44,613 bases of DNA, taken from an uncultured bacterium. GTDB taxonomy: Bacteria > Babelota > Babeliae > Babelales > RVW-14. Below, one piece after another: positions 9,206 through 20,633 of the stretch. The notes beneath the pieces were generated by a model. It was not told the DNA's origin. It saw only the letters and a list, made by a program, of their open reading frames with translations, and searched no databases. A program made the position numbers and the translations under genes. The stretch's first letter is position 1. The number at the start of each line of letters is the position of its first letter. The DNA lies in NCBI GenBank assembly GCA_903825355.1, contig CAIKAH010000026.1:1-44613 (forward strand). Reading direction: 5' to 3'.

Positions 9206-9935
9206 TAACCACTCCTTCTTTTTTTATGAATTGAGCAATAATATAACCAGCCATTTCTGCAATCAAATTATTCATTACCCCATGCCAACAGGATATCATT
9301 CCTAGGGCCTGCATACTTTGTTGACTAAACCAAAAAATATCAGTTTTATCGGCCATCAAACAAATAAAAGGAACTACAAGATTGCCTAATACTATTGTCA
9401 TCGATCTCAACATTCTACGGTGACCTTCATCGGTTTCTTTTGGATAATGTTTCTTAATAATAACATTTAATGCATTAAATATTTTAACAACAACCAACCC
9501 ACTTAGAATTATAGCAGCAATACAAACAACCGTACTACGGCGGACCTCATGCCCAGAGCAGATATGTGCCCAAATACCTTTTACCCCCGTAGCCGCAATC
9601 ATATCAGAAAATACACCCAGGAGTGACAAATCTCCCTCGACGATAGCGCCAACCGTTAACGCAGGAATCTGAATAAGCGCCATACTCCGTATTAAAGCCT
9701 CATAATGATCTTCGGCAAACGCATCAACTTGATTGGGGTTCAGCATTGTATACCGTAGCCCTTCCATAATAATAAGAGCGATATTTGCTCCTAACCGACA
9801 TTTCTCCACTTTAGGCATTACTGCCTCGATATCAGCAATTGTAACCGCAGGAAAAGCTACAGGACCTTCTGTAGCAAAGAGAAGCATATACACACTACTT
9901 ATCATAAAATAGAGCAGCGCTATCATCTTTTTCAC
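9198..9935 (-). CDS. Paralogous membrane family, member 3
   Basis: IFNALNVIIKKHYPKETDEGHRRMLRSM...IAEMAGYIIAQFI; GTG start, overlaps both neighbours by a few nt. Confidence 0.7.
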   Translation of the reverse strand: MKKMIALLYFMISSVYMLLFATEGPVAFPAVTIADIEAVMPKVEKCRLGANIALIIMEGLRYTMLNPNQVDAFAEDHYEALIRSMALIQIPALTVGAIVEGDLSLLGVFSDMIAATGVKGIWAHICSGHEVRRSTVVCIAAIILSGLVVVKIFNALNVIIKKHYPKETDEGHRRMLRSMTIVLGNLVVPFICLMADKTDIFWFSQQSMQALGMISCWHGVMNNLIAEMAGYIIAQFIKKEGVVNA

Positions 9936-10639
9936 AAAGCCCCTTCCTTTAGATCTGCAGCTGAACCATCAGGCAGATAATGCGCTACCACATACCCCGC
10001 TACTTCTGCTATTACATGTCCAAGTGTATTAGTTAGAAATAGAAGCATTATCATATCGCGAACTCTCCCTACATTAAAATCAATCCTATCAGCATGAGCA
10101 ACAATACCAAATAAAAGCGGAATCAGTATATTTCCCACTGTAACAAAAAGAGCCCGCATTACGCGACGCTTGATTTGATCCGTTGCTGATGGATAATGCT
10201 GTTTAAGCGTATGGTTTAAGATATTAAAAATAAGTGTTACTGCCCCATTACCAAGCAATATACTCAGCATATAAGCAATATCATGGCTACTCTGATTCTG
10301 GGAAAGCAGCTCAGCAAAAAAACCACTTAGCCCAAATAATGCTACTGAATCAGAGACTTCACCCAGCAGAGAAAAATCTTTTTCTCTTATTGCTTCAACT
10401 ACTAGCGCAGGAAATTTTGCAATGTGCATGGCAGTAATAATAGCAATTAGGTCGTAATCGATATAACTTGTAGCACTAAGTGCTACTTCAGTTGAGCCAA
10501 CCGCAATAAGCACATTTTGTATAATACGGCAATTTTCTGCAGTCTGCTCTATAGCAGGCCATTTGGTACTAAGCGAAGAACATAAAGCAGCAAAAATACT
10601 CCCTGAAAAAACCAGTATAATCGGCAACGTTTTCTTCAT
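9932..10639 (-). CDS. Paralogous membrane family, member 4
   Basis: IFNILNHTLKQHYPSATDQIKRRVMRALFV...IAEVAGYVVAHYL; start at MKKTLPIILVFSG with SD aaggag. Confidence 0.75.
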   Translation of the reverse strand: MKKTLPIILVFSGSIFAALCSSLSTKWPAIEQTAENCRIIQNVLIAVGSTEVALSATSYIDYDLIAIITAMHIAKFPALVVEAIREKDFSLLGEVSDSVALFGLSGFFAELLSQNQSSHDIAYMLSILLGNGAVTLIFNILNHTLKQHYPSATDQIKRRVMRALFVTVGNILIPLLFGIVAHADRIDFNVGRVRDMIMLLFLTNTLGHVIAEVAGYVVAHYLPDGSAADLKEGAL

Positions 10640-10842
10640 CACATTCTCCTTGCTAATTTTTGCGATTCTGACCCTACCAAGAAGCATGCTTCGGTTACTA
10701 GCATTCATAAGCACCGAAGAGCAAACAGGCTCTTGACCCTCACATAGACCCAACCCTATTTCTCGACTGCCAAAAATCTGCTAAAATGGGGACTCTTTAT
10801 AATGAGCTCTATCGGTTTTTTCCTAAACACAGAAGGTTTTTC

Positions 10843-11973
10843 ATGGCAATTCAAGCGGGACTGGTTGGCCTCCCCAATGTTGGTAAATCAACCCTTTTCA
10901 ACGCATTGACTAAATCAAGTATTCCAGCAGAAAATTATCCCTTCTGCACAGTAGACCCTAATACCGCTATTACGTATGTTCCTGATGAACGCATGCCAAA
11001 ATTAATGACAGCTTTTAAGTCACAAAAATTGATTCCAGCGACCGTTCAATTTGTTGACATTGCTGGACTGGTAAAAGGTGCGGCTGATGGCGAAGGTCTA
11101 GGCAATCAATTTTTAGGGCACATCATGAGCGTTGATTTAGTACTCCATGTACTCCGCTGCTTTGATGATCAAAACATTTTGCATGTGCATAACAAAGTCA
11201 GCCCGCTTGATGATTTCGAGGTAATCGTTGCTGAATTGATGATCAAAGACCTAGACGCAGTAGCTAAGCGAGAAGAACGGGTACAAGGCTTTCTAAAAAG
11301 TGCCAAAAATAAAAATGCTACCCCACAACAAGTAAAAGAATGGGAACAAGAATTAGCCTTTTTGACCAACGTTAAAGCAGCTTTGAATGCAGGAGATCAG
11401 GCATTAGTGCAAAAATTAGTAGCCCAGGCAAAGCAAGAAAGCTTACTGCAGGTCCAGCTCCTATCAGGCAAAAATTATCTAATTATAGCGAATGTGCCAG
11501 AAGATGATTATGTCGGCAAAAACTATGAGCAAAACACCCATTATCAAGCTTTAGTAAAGCGCTTTGGAGCAAATATTGTTATTCCAGTTTCAGCAAAAAT
11601 TGAAGCGGAATTAGCACAGCTCCCTGAAGCAGAAGCTGCTGATATGATGGCATCATTGGGAATCACCGAAAAGGGCCTTGATAGCATTATTGCAAAAGCC
11701 TATGCACACCTAGGTTTGATCACGTTCTTTACCTGCGGTCCAAAAGAAATTCATGCTTGGAGCATTAAGAAAAATACCCTTGTACCAAAAGCAGCGGGTG
11801 AAATTCACTCTGACTTAGAACGAGGCTTTATTTGCGCTGAAGTTTACAGCTGCAATGATCTATTTGCTGCAGGCACTGAGGCTCAGCTCAAGGCAACAGG
11901 AAAATTACGCACTGAAGGCAAAGAGTATATTGTACAAGACGGCGACATTATGAATATTAGATTTAATGTTTAG
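10843..11973 (+). CDS. ychF: Obg-family GTPase YchF
   Basis: MAIQAGLVGLPNVGKSTLFNALTKS, NYPFCTVDPN, C-terminal GEIHSDLERGFICAEV...YIVQDGDIMNIRFNV. Confidence 0.97.
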   Translation: MAIQAGLVGLPNVGKSTLFNALTKSSIPAENYPFCTVDPNTAITYVPDERMPKLMTAFKSQKLIPATVQFVDIAGLVKGAADGEGLGNQFLGHIMSVDLVLHVLRCFDDQNILHVHNKVSPLDDFEVIVAELMIKDLDAVAKREERVQGFLKSAKNKNATPQQVKEWEQELAFLTNVKAALNAGDQALVQKLVAQAKQESLLQVQLLSGKNYLIIANVPEDDYVGKNYEQNTHYQALVKRFGANIVIPVSAKIEAELAQLPEAEAADMMASLGITEKGLDSIIAKAYAHLGLITFFTCGPKEIHAWSIKKNTLVPKAAGEIHSDLERGFICAEVYSCNDLFAAGTEAQLKATGKLRTEGKEYIVQDGDIMNIRFNV

Positions 11974-12029
11974 TAAATAATACCAATAGCTCAGTGACTT
12001 ATTCTCTTGCACTTAAAACGCTTACATGA

Positions 12030-12069
12030 AAAAAGGCCCTCAAGTAATAAATTACTTGAGGGCCTTTTT
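12030..12069. terminator. Bidirectional rho-independent terminator between convergent genes
   Basis: aaaaaggccctcaagtaat-aa-attacttgagggccttttt. Confidence 0.9.
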
Positions 12070-12084
12070 ATTTTTTACTGACTG

Positions 12085-12879
12085 TTACGCAGCTACTGTA
12101 GCTTCTGCTGCAATCAATTCTTGCGCCAGTATGTGGCCAGAAAATTCTGCTGCTGCATAACCAATAACAGGAAGAATAGTATCACGAATAAACACGTCTA
12201 AATCAAAACAAGTAAAGTCCGGAACGGGCATCATTCCTCTAGCGCTCTGCACAGCTAAGGTTGTTACAGCTATTGTAAGCATATGTGCTACTGTTTTAGT
12301 CATAGCAATAGTCAAGGTACGCAGCACACGGCGCTGTACCATCGAGCTAGCGCCTTTATACTTTTCTTTAATAATATTATTAACTTTGCGACAAATAAAT
12401 ACGCTAGCAACCTCAGCCACAATACGCGTTACGCCCTGACTTACTGCAGTAATAGTAAGAGTTTTGCTTATTTCACAAGCACCATCACGGCCAACTTGCA
12501 TTCTGAGGATTGGGCTAGACCCTGCCGTTATTGCTGCTCCAATCAACACATGAATTCTATCAGCAAACGCAAGCGTAGATAGCACATCTGAAACTTCAGC
12601 AACTACTGATGCATCAGTTTCTAATGCTGCCTGTGCCATCATATACGTATTTTTTACCCCTTGATTAACACCAGTAGCTATATTGACCGCAGACAAAGAT
12701 AAGAGTTCATTTAGAAAATCACAAGCAATCAAGGCAGCAGGAGCAACAATGTTCTGCGCAATCCGTATCTTATCAGCATTATTTGCGATTTGCTCGACCT
12801 GGGCACGCGTCATTGTCGCGTTCACTGAAGAAACGCATAAGCTCGCCATTAAGCCTAGGGTAAATAGTTGATTTTTCAT
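12085..12879 (-). CDS. Paralogous secreted/membrane family, member 5
   Basis: Signal peptide; KVNNIIKEKYKGASSMVQRRVLRTLTIAM...AAEFSGHILAQELI matches the family pattern. Confidence 0.72.
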   Translation of the reverse strand: MKNQLFTLGLMASLCVSSVNATMTRAQVEQIANNADKIRIAQNIVAPAALIACDFLNELLSLSAVNIATGVNQGVKNTYMMAQAALETDASVVAEVSDVLSTLAFADRIHVLIGAAITAGSSPILRMQVGRDGACEISKTLTITAVSQGVTRIVAEVASVFICRKVNNIIKEKYKGASSMVQRRVLRTLTIAMTKTVAHMLTIAVTTLAVQSARGMMPVPDFTCFDLDVFIRDTILPVIGYAAAEFSGHILAQELIAAEATVAA

Positions 12880-12970
12880 AGAAATTTTCCTTGAGAAGTA
12901 ATACTATGTTGCTTTGTTGAGATTTTGATGCGCAATTCTAGCAAAGAGCCTTAAAAGCGTCAATATGTCC

Positions 12971-14122
12971 TTAAATTCCCAATAATTTCTTCTTAAGCCC
13001 CTTAGGGGAAATCGACACATTACGCTTTTGCTGCACGCTTTGCATAGCAATCCACTCATAAAAAAACGCTCTATCCGCTCCAGTCACTACGGCCTGCGCA
13101 TGCGCTTCGGCAAGCGCTACGGGATAGCCACGCCCTTTGGCAGTTTGATCTAAACAGCATGCCACAATATAAGCAATAGCCTTCGGCTGAGCGGCAATCC
13201 AGGCGGGTACTTCAATGCGGACTACCTCTTCGCCTGTATGAAGATAAAAAAACCATGGCTTACTGTGCTCTGGATATGCATCAACTATAGCTCCCACACA
13301 TGAAAAAAGCGTTGTTCGCTCGCCTGGGGCAAGCACAAATGCCAGAAGCTCTGCATCAGTTAAAACCTCCGTCATAGTGCAAATATCATACAGCTGACTA
13401 CGCGATAACTGGCACGCATCACTTCCTTCGCATAACCCTACTCGCAACAGGGAGGCTAAATCGCTAAACCGAGCGCCACTCAAATAGCCAGCATACAAAA
13501 AACCTTGTTCGTACAATAATGTTAACGACTTAAAATACTGTTCTAGAAATACCGTTTTAATTTGCTGCGGTTTGACTTCAAGGTGCCAAAAAAAGACATT
13601 TCCATCAAAAAGCCCTACCGGCTTTTGGCTAGTATCAGATAGTATTTTTGCCTGCTCTGCCAAGAGCTTTAGCTCATAATCTTCACGAATGAGGTCCACT
13701 AAATCGGGCGAAAAAAACGATTGTTTATATGCCAAGAGTGCCTCTTGTGGCGTAAAAAGATAGGGCTCTGCCGCAAACCGCACACTACTTTGCTCCGCGT
13801 ACGAAAGATGACATAAGCCTGTGTTGATAAGAAAACAGTCAATGCCTTGAAAGTGATTGTCTGGATATATTTGGGATCCATCAATAGCAATAACATCATA
13901 AGCATCAGTGAATGGCTCACTTGCTACGGTATCAGCTAAACTGCCCTGCCAGGTTGTTAACGATTGATGAGCACGAGCAAGCCCAAGCGCATCAACAAAT
14001 GCCGGTTGCGTTACAATGTGCTGCCACACTTCTTTCGTCAGCCACCGTAATGATCGTGCTTGCCTAAAAATACGCCCTTGTGCGGCAGTTACTAACTGTG
14101 CAGTTTTGATCCGGTCAAGCAT
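12971..14122 (-). CDS. NurA-domain nuclease-like protein
   Basis: VIAIDGSQIYPD near the N-terminus and GRGYPVALAEAHAQAVVTGADRAFFYE near the C-terminus, the conserved blocks of NurA proteins. Confidence 0.75.
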   Translation of the reverse strand: MLDRIKTAQLVTAAQGRIFRQARSLRWLTKEVWQHIVTQPAFVDALGLARAHQSLTTWQGSLADTVASEPFTDAYDVIAIDGSQIYPDNHFQGIDCFLINTGLCHLSYAEQSSVRFAAEPYLFTPQEALLAYKQSFFSPDLVDLIREDYELKLLAEQAKILSDTSQKPVGLFDGNVFFWHLEVKPQQIKTVFLEQYFKSLTLLYEQGFLYAGYLSGARFSDLASLLRVGLCEGSDACQLSRSQLYDICTMTEVLTDAELLAFVLAPGERTTLFSCVGAIVDAYPEHSKPWFFYLHTGEEVVRIEVPAWIAAQPKAIAYIVACCLDQTAKGRGYPVALAEAHAQAVVTGADRAFFYEWIAMQSVQQKRNVSISPKGLKKKLLGI

Positions 14123-14744
14123 CAGTTTTTATCGCATAGCACTTAAACTGCCATAAGAAAATGAGCGCAAATAACAGCACCCGTAAAGCAGCAAGCTTTG
14201 TTTGAAGAGGCAAGCCGCCAACCAAGGCTCCAGTCATTTCGGCTGTTCCTGCAAGCAAAAGCATGTAAACAAAGGTCTTATCAAAACCAACCACACTACG
14301 CTCACGCCACATCTTAAATGCCTGTGGTGCTTGGCTGAGATAGCCTAATCCTAGAGTTGCCCAGCCACCAAGATGGCCAAACCATATAGGGTTTTTTAAA
14401 GCAAATGGTATTAACAGCAACAATAAAGCAATATTAATTAAATAATAGAGTGCCATACGCTTAGCCGCCATAGCATTGTCATACCACAACCGCTGCACAA
14501 TCATCACAAGAACAAGTGCAAGCTGGACCGGCACACAAAACTTATAGGGCAACGGCAGGTCCAGCAAAAAAATATAAAATAAAAAGATAGCGTGCAAATT
14601 TAAATAACCAAATAAAAAAAATTCACTAATGCCACTACCAGACTTGATCCGATAATTAGTAATAATTTGTGGGATAAAGCAAAGGGTATATGTCACATAC
14701 GCTACCCATGCACAAGCTGAAAGAACAATAGTGGTAAAATCCAT
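14115..14744 (-). CDS. PQ-loop repeat (SWEET/MtN3-like) membrane protein
   Basis: Two PQ motifs (LCFIPQIITNYR and YLSQAPQAFKMWRERS) in a multi-TM protein. Confidence 0.75.
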   Translation of the reverse strand: MDFTTIVLSACAWVAYVTYTLCFIPQIITNYRIKSGSGISEFFLFGYLNLHAIFLFYIFLLDLPLPYKFCVPVQLALVLVMIVQRLWYDNAMAAKRMALYYLINIALLLLLIPFALKNPIWFGHLGGWATLGLGYLSQAPQAFKMWRERSVVGFDKTFVYMLLLAGTAEMTGALVGGLPLQTKLAALRVLLFALIFLWQFKCYAIKTDA

Positions 14745-14746
14745 AA

Positions 14747-17287
14747 TTACTCGCGTCCACAACAATGTTTATGTTTCTTACCAGAACCACAAGGACATTG
14801 ATCATTACGACCAACCTTTGGGCCCTCACGACGCACCGGCTTGGCTGAAGCATCCTCACTACCAGCGCCACGCATCTGAATTGACTCAAGCTCTTTTTCA
14901 TGTTGATGCTCAATTTCACGCAACGCAGCAGCAGAATATTGATCTGGCTCAAGACGGAACAAGTGAGCAACAATATCCCATTTGATTTGATCCATCATGC
15001 GTTCAAATTCAGAAAATGACTCTTTTTTGTACTCAATTAGTGGATTTTTTTGACCATATCCTCGAAGACCAATCCCTTCACGCAAATGGTCGATATTTTG
15101 CAAATGCATACGCCATGCGCGATCAATCGTATCAAGAAGCACCCATTTTTCAGCTTGTTGACTTGTTTCATTGCCACCACGTCTTAACTCATATTCATAA
15201 ATAATATATTCCAAAATTTGATCTTCTGCGCGAGCTGTATTACTAAAATCAAACTCACGTGCCTCCAAGATATCGCGACGAAATCCTGTAATATTTTCAA
15301 GCGCCGTAAGAATTTGCTCACGCTCTTCTGGCCCACATGAGTTACCAGGTGCATACACTGAAAAAAGCTTATGAAGCATATCTGCCATCATGTCTTTAAT
15401 CAGGCCAATGATCTGGTCAGTACCTTCAAGAATACTACGTCGATAGCTATAAACAACCATGCGCTGCTGATTGAGTACATCATCGTATTCAAGTAGATGC
15501 TTACGAATATCAAAATTTTGCTTTTCTACACGCTCTTGTGCTTTTTCAATGCTGCGAGAAACCATTGGATGCTCAATGCTCTCGCCTGGCTGCATGCCAA
15601 AACGCTCCATGGTTTTCTTTACTCGATCACCACCAAAAATACGCATCAAATCATCTTCAAGCGAAATATAGAATTTTGATGATCCGGGATCTCCTTGACG
15701 GCCGGCACGTCCACGCAGCTGATTATCAATGCGACGACTTTCATGACGCTCTGTACCAATAATCCGCAACCCCCCAGCTTCCAAGACACCAGCACCAAGC
15801 TTAATGTCTGTACCACGCCCTGCCATGTTGGTTGCGATGGTTACCTTCCCTTTTTCCCCAGCTTCTTTAATAATTTCTGCCTCTCGCTCATGCTGCTTTG
15901 CATTCAAAACATTATGAGGAATCCCATTTTGTCGAAGCACATTACTCAAAATCTCAGATGATTCAATAGCCACGGTACCAACCAATACTGGTTGTCCACG
16001 CTTATGGCACTCTTTAATATCCTCTACAACGGCTTTATTTCTATCGTCTTTGGTCAACATCACCGTATCGCCTTGATCTTCACGAGCAACCGGCTTATTG
16101 GTTGGGATGGCAACTACTGCTAATTTGTAAATTTTCCAAAATTCTGCTGATTCAGTTACCGCAGTACCAGTCATCCCTGCTAATTTTTTATAAAGGCGGA
16201 AGTAGTTTTGCAGGGTAATTGAAGCAAGTGTTTGATTTTCCCGCTCAATCTTAACTCCTTCTTTTGCTTCAAGAGCCTGATGGAGGCCATCACTATAGCG
16301 ACGCCCTTGTAAAATACGGCCAGTAAATTCATCTACAATCAATACTTCGCCGTCAAACACAACGTAATCAACGTCGCGCTTATAAATAGTATTTGCTCGC
16401 AGCGCCTGTGTTACATGATGTAGTATCATGAGATTTTCAGGAGCATACAGGTTTTCTACACGAAGGTATGCTTCGATTTTATCGGTACCGTCTTCAGTTA
16501 GATGCACAGAGCGTGCTTTTTCATCAATTTCATAATCACCCGTTGCAGAGAGCGTAACCACAGCACGATTCGCAATCTCATACAAATTACTTCCACGTTC
16601 GCTTGGCCCAGAAATAATCAATGGCGTACGGGCTTCATCAATTAAAATAGAGTCAACTTCGTCTACAATTGCAAAGTTCAATGGGCGCTGCACCATATCT
16701 TCAATGCTAAATTTCATATTGTCGCGTAGATAATCAAACCCAAACTCATTATTGGTTCCGTACGTAATGTCTGCTGCATAAGCTTTTTGGCGAGCATCGT
16801 CATTCATTGAATTTTGAATTATGCCTACCTCCAAGCCCAGAAAGTTATACAGCTGCCCCATCCATTCTGCGTCGCGCTTTACTAAATAATCATTGACGGT
16901 AATTAAATGAGCTCCCTTGCCAGTCAATCCATTCAAGTACATAGGCAAAGTTGCTACTAATGTCTTCCCTTCTCCAGTACGCATTTCTGCAATCTTGCCA
17001 GCATTAAGCACCATACCACCGATTAACTGCACATCAAAATGGCGCATATTGAGTACGCGCAAGCTTGCTTCACGAGCAACCGCAAATGCTTCAGGCAAAA
17101 TAGAATCAAGGTGAGCGCCTTGCGCTAACCGTTCACGAAATTCATTGGTTTTTGCGACTAGCTCAATATCAGTGAGCGGCTTTACTTTTGCCTCCAACTC
17201 ATTGATATGGCTTACTAATGGATAGAGTGCACGGAGTTCTCGCTCATTTTGTGTGCCGAAAATTTTTGCTAATATTTTTGCTATCAT
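14747..17287 (-). CDS. secA: Preprotein translocase ATPase SecA
   Basis: AEMRTGEGKTLVATLPMYLNGL, VDEVDSILIDEARTPLIISG, NMAGRGTDIKLG, C-terminal GRNDQCPCGSGKKHKHCCG. Confidence 0.99.
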   Translation of the reverse strand: MIAKILAKIFGTQNERELRALYPLVSHINELEAKVKPLTDIELVAKTNEFRERLAQGAHLDSILPEAFAVAREASLRVLNMRHFDVQLIGGMVLNAGKIAEMRTGEGKTLVATLPMYLNGLTGKGAHLITVNDYLVKRDAEWMGQLYNFLGLEVGIIQNSMNDDARQKAYAADITYGTNNEFGFDYLRDNMKFSIEDMVQRPLNFAIVDEVDSILIDEARTPLIISGPSERGSNLYEIANRAVVTLSATGDYEIDEKARSVHLTEDGTDKIEAYLRVENLYAPENLMILHHVTQALRANTIYKRDVDYVVFDGEVLIVDEFTGRILQGRRYSDGLHQALEAKEGVKIERENQTLASITLQNYFRLYKKLAGMTGTAVTESAEFWKIYKLAVVAIPTNKPVAREDQGDTVMLTKDDRNKAVVEDIKECHKRGQPVLVGTVAIESSEILSNVLRQNGIPHNVLNAKQHEREAEIIKEAGEKGKVTIATNMAGRGTDIKLGAGVLEAGGLRIIGTERHESRRIDNQLRGRAGRQGDPGSSKFYISLEDDLMRIFGGDRVKKTMERFGMQPGESIEHPMVSRSIEKAQERVEKQNFDIRKHLLEYDDVLNQQRMVVYSYRRSILEGTDQIIGLIKDMMADMLHKLFSVYAPGNSCGPEEREQILTALENITGFRRDILEAREFDFSNTARAEDQILEYIIYEYELRRGGNETSQQAEKWVLLDTIDRAWRMHLQNIDHLREGIGLRGYGQKNPLIEYKKESFSEFERMMDQIKWDIVAHLFRLEPDQYSAAALREIEHQHEKELESIQMRGAGSEDASAKPVRREGPKVGRNDQCPCGSGKKHKHCCGRE

Positions 17288-17397
17288 GCTTTTATTCCTA
17301 ACAAGTCAGGGCTATCATTTTCAAGTAGATGAAAGGTAGCTTATCATAAAACAAAAGATGATTGAATGCTTACGCAATACCAGAGGAAATATGCGGA

Positions 17398-18498
17398 TTA
17401 TGAGATTAAAAAATGTTTTTCATATGGCTGCATCAGGGCACACGGTAACTTTATTGTTTGCTGCTCACTCCCTCCGTACATACTAAGATGTACATCAGCA
17501 ATCTCTTTGCTGATCTTCACAACAAGGGCTTGATGCGACGTGGCAGTTAATAATTTAAGCATCAGGGGCGTAAAAAGTACAAGCGGGAATGGATTAACAG
17601 GAGAATAGGCTTGCAAAAAGAATGGCTTAAACCTCTGCACATCATAAAACCATAGTTGTACATGGGTAGGCAAGTGCGTCAACCCTGTTTTTTCATGTAT
17701 CAATTCAAGAGCACACTGCTTTAGCTTAGAGTTATCATACCGCTGAGAAAAAAGCCGCTTACTTAAACCAGCGGTAGAAACCATATCAAGTACTTGTACT
17801 AAATCACCATTGGAATATAGGGAAAGGACGTGACGAAAAATATCATGATCGACAAAATGTTCAGTTTCCTGCTGGATAGGCGTTCCAAGTAAGACCAAGT
17901 GTTCAATCGATAATCCACGGCGAAGTTTTGTTTCTTGCTCTGCCAAAAGCAAACTTACATTGCCTCCGTGGCTATGCGCAATAAGAACAATATCTATCAG
18001 CGCAGGATCACATCTGTGCTCTGCCGCAAGCCTATTACGCTCTCGCAGCAACGCTTGGTAAAGGCCATAAGAAGCCAAGCGGCGACGAGAAGCTGACAAA
18101 CTACCATCCCAACCAAAAAGATAGGATACTACCAAGGAATCGCCAAAAGCATATTTCCAAATTTTTTCAAACAATGACCCAAATAATTGGTTGCGCATAT
18201 GAACTACCGCAGCAACGCCATCAGCATCATGCAAAGGCCGCAACCCATAATCAGCAATCGGTTGGTATTGGTACCATCCTTGATAACGCATGACATCGCC
18301 AATAGTATGTTCACGCGTCGCATGCGATGGAAAATCGCGTACCAGCGTATGCAATGATCCCAGTTTTATGTATGGCAAAATAGTTCCATGCACAAAAACA
18401 GTCATAGTCAAGCGCACCGGCTTACTAGCTCCCACTTCCTGCACGGTCAAACCCATAGCTAACATAATCAAAAAAAACATCTGCTTTACGTATTGCAT
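17398..18498 (-). CDS. Secreted alpha/beta-hydrolase (lipase-like)
   Basis: Signal peptide; TVFVHGT and VLIAHSHGGNVSLLL nucleophile-elbow motif. Confidence 0.65.
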   Translation of the reverse strand: MQYVKQMFFLIMLAMGLTVQEVGASKPVRLTMTVFVHGTILPYIKLGSLHTLVRDFPSHATREHTIGDVMRYQGWYQYQPIADYGLRPLHDADGVAAVVHMRNQLFGSLFEKIWKYAFGDSLVVSYLFGWDGSLSASRRRLASYGLYQALLRERNRLAAEHRCDPALIDIVLIAHSHGGNVSLLLAEQETKLRRGLSIEHLVLLGTPIQQETEHFVDHDIFRHVLSLYSNGDLVQVLDMVSTAGLSKRLFSQRYDNSKLKQCALELIHEKTGLTHLPTHVQLWFYDVQRFKPFFLQAYSPVNPFPLVLFTPLMLKLLTATSHQALVVKISKEIADVHLSMYGGSEQQTIKLPCALMQPYEKHFLIS

Positions 18499-18670
18499 AA
18501 AACCCCTTTAATAATGCAATCATCAGCCTACAAAGGGCAATAACTCTTGTCAAAATAGCAAAAGAAACCCATAAAAGTAGCTAGTTCCACCTTTGCTGAC
18601 GAGTGAATTCTTTACAAAAATGCTCATTTGTCATATGGTTGGTCTCATTACATTATCATAAAGAGCTTGA

Positions 18671-20412
<1,742 letters not shown>

Positions 20413-20633
20413 AAAGTATTTACCTCTCCTAATTTTTAACCCCCCGAACAATTAAAAAAACAACCTTCTGGCTATTCTTGCAATATAATGCCCCACTCTT
20501 CATACATTTGCTGCCAAAATACCACTTTTTACGCTGAATGAACCCTTTTTGACATTATTAACATTTTTTGCAACTATATAAATAATATCAGATTGCAAAT
20601 ATTAATTATTTTGATTTTCGGATGGTGGTTATC

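Noticed and set aside
9009-9305. Plus-strand ORF with poly-Glu (EEEEEEEEE)
   Set aside because: Antisense to family members 2 and 3; the Glu run is just the (GAA)9 repeat read on the other strand.
15016-17114. Several plus-strand ORFs of 60-90 aa
   Set aside because: All antisense to secA, which is clearly the real gene.
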